From: Burkholderiaceae bacterium
Lineage (GTDB): Bacteria > Pseudomonadota > Gammaproteobacteria > Burkholderiales > Burkholderiaceae
Direction: 5' to 3'
NCBI GenBank assembly: GCA_017997515.1
Contig: JAGOEY010000105.1
Span: 1 to 5,246, forward strand
DNA length: 5,246 nt
Under the pieces are notes generated by a model. That model did no database searches. It was not told the origin of the DNA and was given only the letters and a program-made list of their open reading frames with translations. Positions 1 to 3,981 of this stretch are shown piece after piece (the first letter of the stretch is position 1; each line of letters opens with the position of its first letter). The translations under genes and the position numbers were made by a program.

Positions 1-111
<111 letters not shown>

Positions 112-116
112 AATCT

Positions 117-213
117 TGTGAAACACCCCCGAAGCGCCTGTGGCGCCTCCCCCTCAAGGGGGCGCACCCAGTGGCCTGGCAGAGCCAGTTCCGCGGGTGC
201 CCTCGTAAAGACA
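117..213 (+). repeat. Three-hairpin 3'-UTR repeat element, copy A (after eno)
   Basis: This 97-bp element starts 5 nt after the eno stop and matches the reverse complement of 3131-3227 with about 7 differences by eye. Order: C5 (126-130); hairpin 1, GAAGCGCC/GGCGCCTC (131-149, one mispair); hairpin 2, CCCCC-TCAA-GGGGG (149-162); hairpin 3 (164-200), outer stem GCACCC/GGGTGC and tip CTGGC-AGA-GCCAG. An imperfect palindrome, ACACGC...GCGTGT (211-234), sits at its right end. No T-run follows, so it is not a canonical intrinsic terminator. It fills most of the eno-ftsB gap. The likely class is a dispersed intergenic repeat of Comamonadaceae acting as an mRNA 3'-end structure, but its role is unknown. 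Confidence 0.8.
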
Positions 214-276
214 CGCGCGCCTCACGCGGCGTGTTGCAACATCCAGGGTGTCACCTTACATTCCGCCTAGAAAACC

Positions 277-552
277 ATGTCTGCGCGTCTTGTGTCCCTG
301 TTGCTGATCGCCCTGCTGGCCATTCTGCATGGCCAGCTGTGGCTGGGCCGGGGCAGTATTCCGCATGTGGCGGAGCTGCAGCACAAGATCAACGTGCAGA
401 AGACCGACAACACCCAGGCGCAGATGGTGAACGACCGGCTGAACTCCGAAGTGCGTGACCTGAAAGAGGGTATGGAGATGGTCGAGGAAAAGGCCCGCAG
501 CGAGCTGGGCATGGTGCGGCCCAACGAAATCTTCGTGCAAATCATCAAGTAA
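277..552 (+). CDS. ftsB: Cell division protein FtsB
   Basis: FtsB is a small bitopic inner-membrane protein that forms the FtsQ-FtsB-FtsL complex of the divisome and helps activate septal peptidoglycan synthesis by FtsWI. The 91-aa product has the expected plan: a very short cytoplasmic N-terminus, one transmembrane helix (about residues 4-22, rich in L/I/A), then a periplasmic coiled coil (about 28-74, with E/K/Q/N heptad character). It ends in the family motif ARSELGMVRPNEIFVQ, as in other FtsB proteins, where a similar R-ELG-V-P-E block occurs. Length fits the family (E. coli 103 aa). ATG at 277 is the first possible start because an in-frame TAG lies at 268-270; the ribosome binding site is weak. 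It follows eno and is followed directly by repeat copy C. Confidence 0.95.
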   Translation: MSARLVSLLLIALLAILHGQLWLGRGSIPHVAELQHKINVQKTDNTQAQMVNDRLNSEVRDLKEGMEMVEEKARSELGMVRPNEIFVQIIK

Positions 553-641
553 CCCCCAGGCTTCGCGGACTTCGTTCCGCTACTCCTACCCCCTTGCAGG
601 GGGCGACACCTGCAGACTGGCAAAGCCAGATCTGCGGTGTC
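553..641 (+). repeat. Three-hairpin 3'-UTR repeat element, copy C (after ftsB)
   Basis: This element begins at the base after the ftsB TAA. It follows the same plan as copies A and B with different sequence. Order: C5 (553-557); hairpin 1, GCGGA/TCCGC (565-569 with 576-580); hairpin 2, CCCCCT-TGC-AGGGGG (589-603); hairpin 3 (605-641), outer stem GACACC/GGTGTC, inner GCAGA/TCTGC and tip CTGGC-AAA-GCCAG (617-629). No T-run follows. Hairpin 3 is strong, about 17 pairs with small bulges. The rest of the gap to pnuC (642-733) shows no feature I can support. Probably a divergent subfamily of the element at 117 and 3131. Confidence 0.65.
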
Positions 642-733
642 TGCTGGAAGGGATGTGTGCGCTGCATGCACTGGGGCATTACCGCAGTTTCTGTTTCCCT
701 TGAACGGGCCACGCATCCACGGCTTACAGTCTT

Positions 734-1345
734 ATGGAATTTCTGTTCGCTCCGGCCTTCACCCTGTGGGGTGCCCCCGCTACCTGGCTGGAATTGCTGG
801 CGTTTGTTTTGGCGCTGGCCATGGTGGGTTGCAACATCCGTGAAATCCACTGGGGCTGGCCGCTGGCCATCCTCAGTTCGCTGCTGTACTTCGGTGTGTT
901 CTGGCGCAGCAAGCTGTATGGCGACGCGGTGCTGCAGATTTTTTTTGCGGTGGTGGCGCTGTGGGGCTGGGTGCAGTGGCTGCGTGGACAACGCGGCGAC
1001 GGCAGCCCGTTGCGGGTCGCTCGGCTGACACAAGCGGCGCTGGCGGCAGCTGTGGCGGCCTGTCTGGTGCTGTGGCCCGCGATTGGCCTGTTTCTGCGGC
1101 ACTACACCGACACCGATGTGCCCTGGTGGGACGCTTTTCCCACCGCTGCCAGTCTGGTCGGGCAGTTCTTGCTGGGCCGCAAATTTATTGAAAACTGGGC
1201 TGTGTGGCTAGTCGTCAACACGGTCAGTGTGGGCCTGTTTGCGTACAAGGGGCTGTGGCTGACGGTGGTGTTGTACGTGCTGTTTGCGGCACTCAGCATC
1301 GTGGGGTGGCAGGCCTGGCGCAAACAGCTCACGGTGGTGCCATGA
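734..1345 (+). CDS. pnuC: PnuC-family nicotinamide riboside (vitamin) transporter
   Basis: An integral inner-membrane protein of the PnuC family, which moves nicotinamide riboside by facilitated diffusion; uptake is driven by phosphorylation inside the cell. The 203-aa product is almost entirely hydrophobic helices. Family signatures include N34-I-R-E-I-H-W-G-W-P (TM2 region), WRSKLYGDAVLQ (57-68), the WGWVQW block (77-82), D-FPTAAS...GRKFIENW (133-155) and W158...N162...K172, which belong to the substrate-channel helices of the family. ATG 734 is the first start after an in-frame TGA at 701-703; no clear Shine-Dalgarno is visible. It overlaps the downstream kinase gene by 4 nt (ATGA), implying translational coupling. 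Related PnuT/PnuX proteins carry thiamine or riboflavin, so the substrate is inferred mainly from the NadR-like neighbour. Confidence 0.88.
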   Translation: MEFLFAPAFTLWGAPATWLELLAFVLALAMVGCNIREIHWGWPLAILSSLLYFGVFWRSKLYGDAVLQIFFAVVALWGWVQWLRGQRGDGSPLRVARLTQAALAAAVAACLVLWPAIGLFLRHYTDTDVPWWDAFPTAASLVGQFLLGRKFIENWAVWLVVNTVSVGLFAYKGLWLTVVLYVLFAALSIVGWQAWRKQLTVVP

Positions 1346-2040
1346 GTGCACAAGCCATGGGTGCACAGAAAATGGGTATACGTATTGCGCTGTTGGGTGC
1401 CGAAAGCACCGGCAAAACCGCATTGGCAGACGGCATCGCAGCCCACTTCAAGGCCCAAGGACAGGACGTGGTGCTGGTGCCCGAGGTGTTACGCGTATGG
1501 TGTGACGCCGCGGGCCGCACACCGCGGCCCGAAGAACAGATGGGTATTGCGCTGGAACAGGCCCGCCGCACCACCGAAGCCCCCGCCGCCGCCCTGCTGG
1601 TGGCCGACACCACGCCGCTGATGGTGGCCGTGTACAGCGACTTTTTGTTTGGCGACACGTCGCTCTACCCGATGGCCTTGCAACACCAGCGCCTGTACGA
1701 CCTGACGCTGCTGACCGGGCTGGACCTGCCCTGGGTTGCGGACGGCCTGCAGCGTGACGGTGAGCATGTGCGTGCGCCGGTAGACCAGCGGGTGCGGGCC
1801 GCGCTGGACGGCGCAGGCATTCCGTACCGCATCGTTTACGGCACCGGGCCCAGCCGCCTGGAGAATGCGCTGTACGCTATTAATTCAATAGCTTTTGGCG
1901 CATATGGAATGGGCGCTGGAGGCCAATTTCGATCAAATAATGTGACGACACGCCCCTGGACCTGCGGCAAGTGCAGTGACCCGGACTGTGAGCACCAGTT
2001 GTTCAGCGCCCTGCTGCAGCAAGACGCGAAAAAAACCTAG
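1342..2040 (+). CDS. NadR-like P-loop kinase, probable nicotinamide riboside kinase with extra C-terminal Cys motif
   Basis: A 232-aa cytoplasmic protein resembling the ribosylnicotinamide kinase (AAA_28-type) domain of NadR, which phosphorylates nicotinamide riboside to NMN. Visible motifs: Walker A GAESTGKT (19-26), PEVLRVW (47-53), Walker B-like VADTTPLMVAVYSD (87-100), and the NadR-type YDLTLLTGLDLPWVADGLQR (119-138). There is no N-terminal DNA-binding or NMN adenylyltransferase domain. Residues 179-200 come from an AT-rich segment (see 1876-1941), and the tail carries C208-x2-C211-x4-C216-x-H218. The start at 1342 is chosen for its ATGA overlap with pnuC; M6 (1357) or M11 (1372) are possible alternatives. 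Pairing with pnuC supports trapping of imported nicotinamide riboside. The stop shares CTAG with hslO. Substrate specificity is inferred. Confidence 0.8.
   Translation: MSAQAMGAQKMGIRIALLGAESTGKTALADGIAAHFKAQGQDVVLVPEVLRVWCDAAGRTPRPEEQMGIALEQARRTTEAPAAALLVADTTPLMVAVYSDFLFGDTSLYPMALQHQRLYDLTLLTGLDLPWVADGLQRDGEHVRAPVDQRVRAALDGAGIPYRIVYGTGPSRLENALYAINSIAFGAYGMGAGGQFRSNNVTTRPWTCGKCSDPDCEHQLFSALLQQDAKKT
1876..1941 (+). repeat. AT-rich repeat-like segment inserted in frame in the kinase gene
   Basis: This 66-bp stretch (exactly 22 codons) has 27 G/C bases (41%), well below the GC-rich sequence on both sides. It opens with a small palindrome, GCTATT-AATTC-AATAGC (1876-1892), and contains GGCGCATAT...GGGCGCTGGAGGCC. 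From memory it resembles an AT-rich dispersed repeat that is frequent between genes in Rhodoferax and relatives (AATAGC...GGCGCT-GAGGCCAATTT), but this could not be searched and no second copy occurs in the window. It encodes residues 179-200 (AINSIAFGAYG... to ...SNN), a low-complexity linker between the kinase fold and the Cys cluster. The ends are approximate. Confidence 0.5.
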
Positions 2041-3041
2041 TGCAATTTGGGCGCAGCGGGGACGGGCGGCATGGCGGGTTGGCCTTCCTGCACCACAAAA
2101 ATCTGCGCCACATCCACCGCATCAAAGCGGTACTGCGTGCCGCAAAACTCACAGCCCACCTCGATGGTGGTGCGCTCCTGCAGGATGTCTGCCGCTTCGT
2201 CAGCGCCCAGGCCACGGATCATCTTGGCCACCCGCTCGCGGCTGCAGTTGCAGGCGAAGCGGGGCCCATGTTCGCCTTGTTCGGGCGTAAAACGCAGCAG
2301 TTTTTCTTCCCAGAACAGGCGGCGCAGGATGGTGTCCACGTCCAGCGTCAGCAGCTCGTCGCGGGTCAGGCTCGACGCCAGGATGGAGATACGGTTGTAG
2401 TCTTCGTTGACGCCAATCTCGTCTTCGTTGGCCTGCTCGGCCTTGCCCGCGGCCAAGTTAGCTTCGCCCTTGCGCGGCATCCGCTGGATCAGCAGGCCCG
2501 CGGCCACCTTGTCGTTGGCGGCCAGCACCAGGGTGGTGTCGAGCTGCTCACTTTGCAGCATGTAGTTCTCGAGCACGGCGCTGAATTTTTCGAGCTTTTC
2601 GTTGTGGTCACCATGCAGCGGCACCACACCCTGGTACGGCTGCTGGCCCGGGAATTTGGTGCGCGGCTCGAGTGTGATGGCGCAGCGGCCTTTGTTGTCC
2701 ACGTTCACCATCTGGCTCAGCGTGGCCTGGGCGGGCACGTCACCGGCCAGGGTGGCGGTGCTGCGCAGGCTCAGGTCGGATTGCACTTCGGCCACGGCCA
2801 GCTTGACCGGGCCGTCGCCCAAAATCTGCAGCACCAGCGCCCCGTCGAACTTGATGTTGGACTGCATCAGCACCCCGGCGGCGGTCATCTCGCCCAGCAA
2901 CTCCTGCACCGCTGCGGGGTACGGGCCCGTGGTGGTATTGGACGCACGGCGCCGCAGAATTTCAACCCACGCATCCGTCAAGCGCACAACCATGCCGCGA
3001 ACAGGCAAACCGTCAAAAAGAAACTTGTGGAGTTCGGACAC
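2037..3041 (-). CDS. hslO: Redox-regulated chaperone Hsp33
   Basis: Hsp33 is a cytoplasmic holdase activated by oxidative unfolding, in which zinc release and disulfide formation expose its client-binding surface. The 334-aa product starts MSELHKFLFDGLPVRGMVVRL, the typical Hsp33 N-terminus. The C-terminal redox switch is complete: C264-N-C266 (in RFACNCSRERV) and C297-EF-C300 (in VGCEFCGTQYRFD), the four zinc ligands of the family. The length is slightly above E. coli Hsp33 (292 aa). The start is GTG; it is the first start codon after an in-frame TGA at about 3069-3071, and the ribosome binding site is weak. The gene converges with the kinase gene, their stops sharing CTAG at 2037-2040. A sigma32-like promoter candidate lies upstream. 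Confidence 0.95.
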   Translation of the reverse strand: MSELHKFLFDGLPVRGMVVRLTDAWVEILRRRASNTTTGPYPAAVQELLGEMTAAGVLMQSNIKFDGALVLQILGDGPVKLAVAEVQSDLSLRSTATLAGDVPAQATLSQMVNVDNKGRCAITLEPRTKFPGQQPYQGVVPLHGDHNEKLEKFSAVLENYMLQSEQLDTTLVLAANDKVAAGLLIQRMPRKGEANLAAGKAEQANEDEIGVNEDYNRISILASSLTRDELLTLDVDTILRRLFWEEKLLRFTPEQGEHGPRFACNCSRERVAKMIRGLGADEAADILQERTTIEVGCEFCGTQYRFDAVDVAQIFVVQEGQPAMPPVPAAPKLH

Positions 3042-3085
3042 GCAGAGCTTTCTAGGAAATGAATAAAGTCAGGGATAAATGGCAT

Positions 3086-3111
3086 ACATGGTGGCACCCC
3101 GCCTGTTAAAC
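3086..3111 (-). promoter_or_regulatory. Possible sigma32-type (heat shock) promoter of hslO
   Basis: Read on the minus strand, GTTTAAC (3111-3105) is followed after 11 nt by CACCATGT (3093-3086). The -10 part matches the sigma32 consensus CCCCATNT at all but one position; the -35 part is a weaker match to CTTGAAA. Transcription would begin near 3078, about 37 nt before the GTG. hslO is a heat-shock gene in E. coli, which makes this plausible. A chance match cannot be excluded. Confidence 0.35.
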
Positions 3112-3113
3112 AC

Positions 3114-3125
3114 ACCGCATGCGGT
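3114..3125. promoter_or_regulatory. Perfect 12-bp palindrome upstream of the hslO promoter candidate
   Basis: ACCGCATGCGGT is a perfect inverted repeat between repeat copy B and the possible -35 element of hslO. It could be an operator half-site pair, or the terminal palindrome of the repeat, since copy A also ends near an imperfect palindrome (211-234). No regulator can be assigned. Confidence 0.3.
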
Positions 3126-3130
3126 AGGAA

Positions 3131-3227
3131 TGTCTTTACCAGGGCACCCGTGGAACTGGCTTCGCCAGGCCACTGGGTGCGCCCCCTTGAGGGGGAAGCG
3201 CCCTAGGCGCTTCGGGGGTGTTTCACA
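3131..3227 (-). repeat. Three-hairpin 3'-UTR repeat element, copy B (after the carbonic anhydrase gene)
   Basis: This is the inverted copy of 117-213, about 93% identical by eye. On the minus strand it starts 3 nt after the TGA of the carbonic anhydrase gene, so it is again in sense orientation just past a stop codon. Its hairpin 1 is a perfect 8-bp stem, GAAGCGCC/GGCGCTTC (3195-3213), whereas copy A has one mispair. Hairpin 2 is CCCCC-TCAA-GGGGG, and hairpin 3 has the tip CTGGC-GAA-GCCAG with outer stem GCACCC/GGGTGC. No T-run follows. Together with the hslO promoter region it fills the gap 3042-3230. Confidence 0.8.
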
Positions 3228-3230
3228 TGT

Positions 3231-3755
3231 TCAGGCCAGCTTGTGAAGACTGGTTTTAAAACGGCGGGCGTTTTCTATGTAGTGCTGCGCGCTCAATTTA
3301 AAACCCTGGATTTGCTCGGGGCTCAACTGGCGCACGGCCTTGGCGGGGCTGCCGATGATCATGCAGCCATCGGGAAATTCTTTGCCTTCGGTCACCAGGG
3401 CACCCGCGCCCACCAGGCAATTCTTGCCGATGACTGCGCCGTTCAGCACCACGGCCCCAATGCCGATCAGCGACTCGTCGCCGATGGTGCAGCCATGCAA
3501 CATGACCTGGTGGCCGACGGTGACGTTTTCACCCACCACCAGCGGCTTGCCCACATCCGCATGTAACACGCTGCCGTCCTGGATGTTGGAGCCCTGCCCG
3601 ATGGTGATGGTTTCGGTGTCGCCCCGGATGATGGTGCCAAACCACACACTCACGTCGTCCCCCAGCACCACGTTGCCCATGACCTGCGCACTGTCCGCCA
3701 CCCACGCCGACGCGGCCACACGGGGGCTGCGTCCATCGAATTCGTAAACCGCCAT
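3231..3755 (-). CDS. Gamma-class carbonic anhydrase-like hexapeptide-repeat protein (YrdA family)
   Basis: A 174-aa left-handed beta-helix protein of the gamma carbonic anhydrase/YrdA/PaaY family, expected to be a cytoplasmic trimer binding metal at subunit interfaces. Hexapeptide-type repeats run from about residue 12 to 140 (for example VVLGDDVSVWFG, TVGHQVMLHGCTIG, ALIG/AVIG-like turns). The three metal-ligand histidines H65, H82 and H87 are present, as are R44, D46, Q59 and D60 that surround the active site in the family. A C-terminal helix (about 145-174) follows the GSPAKAVR motif. The start is well supported, with AGGAG five nt upstream of the ATG. Homologues are often labelled ferripyochelin-binding protein, a legacy name. 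Whether it hydrates CO2 or binds metal for another role cannot be told from sequence. Confidence 0.92.
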   Translation of the reverse strand: MAVYEFDGRSPRVAASAWVADSAQVMGNVVLGDDVSVWFGTIIRGDTETITIGQGSNIQDGSVLHADVGKPLVVGENVTVGHQVMLHGCTIGDESLIGIGAVVLNGAVIGKNCLVGAGALVTEGKEFPDGCMIIGSPAKAVRQLSPEQIQGFKLSAQHYIENARRFKTSLHKLA

Positions 3756-3760
3756 GCTGT

Positions 3761-3765
3761 CTCCT
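3761..3765 (-). promoter_or_regulatory. Strong Shine-Dalgarno of the carbonic anhydrase-like gene
   Basis: AGGAG on the minus strand, spaced 5 nt from the ATG at 3755. It is the clearest ribosome binding site in the window and fixes this start codon. Confidence 0.8.
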
Positions 3766-3790
3766 GTGTGTTGTAAAACCTGTGGCCCGA

Positions 3791-3819
3791 ATTGTAGGCA
3801 GTGCCCACACGGATGACAG
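3791..3819 (-). promoter_or_regulatory. Candidate sigma70 promoter of the carbonic anhydrase-like gene
   Basis: On the minus strand, CTGTCA (3819-3814; 4/6 to TTGACA) and TACAAT (3796-3791; 5/6 to TATAAT) are separated by exactly 17 bp. This places the transcript start near 3784, about 30 nt before the ATG, with the AGGAG site within the leader. Confidence 0.45.
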
Positions 3820-3933
3820 GATGGAGGTCACTTGGGCGTCTTTGCACCGGCCAAGCGTGAACATTTGCACGCAAACCCCATCCAAAACAGGGTGTCGAAG
3901 CCGCAACAACCCGTGATCCGACAAGCTACTGCT

Positions 3934-3953
3934 TAGAATCATTCCCAATCATT
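3934..3953 (+). promoter_or_regulatory. Possible -10 element and AATCATT direct repeat upstream of the EAL-HDOD gene
   Basis: TAGAAT (3934-3939) is 5/6 to a sigma70 -10, but no good -35 lies 16-18 bp upstream. It overlaps two copies of AATCATT (3937-3943 and 3947-3953) spaced 10 bp apart, one helical turn, about 30 nt before the ATG. That spacing would suit a regulator binding one face of the DNA; the units loosely resemble Fur half-sites. The rest of the gap 3756-3981 shows nothing further beyond the divergent promoter. Confidence 0.25.
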
Positions 3954-3981
3954 GCCATCACCCAGATTGGACCAAGCGCGC

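Noticed and set aside
164..202. Intrinsic terminator for eno from the GC-rich hairpins
   Set aside because: No T-tract follows any of the hairpins; the same is true at 605-641 and 3143-3180, so they are called structured repeats instead.
117..641. CRISPR array or insertion sequence ends
   Set aside because: There are only two similar copies plus one structural relative, irregularly placed, with no spacers, no transposase gene and no target duplication seen.
700..730. TTGAAC plus TACAGT as a promoter for pnuC
   Set aside because: The spacing is 19 bp and the start point would fall at the ATG itself; the match is no better than chance.
594..1102. Overlapping open frames on both strands across the pnuC 5' half
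   Set aside because: Their products are low-complexity shadows, rich in Cys/Trp or Gln/Pro/Arg, and the PnuC frame accounts for this DNA.
1204..1341. Upstream extension of the kinase to an ATG at 1204
   Set aside because: It would overlap pnuC by about 140 bp and adds residues with no similarity to the kinase family; the ATGA start at 1342 is far more natural.
2040..3062. Long open frame (340 codons) on the + strand, antisense to hslO
   Set aside because: Its His/Gln/Gly/Val-rich product matches no family, and it is the exact antisense shadow of a clear Hsp33 gene with all four zinc cysteines; high-GC codon bias commonly keeps this frame open.
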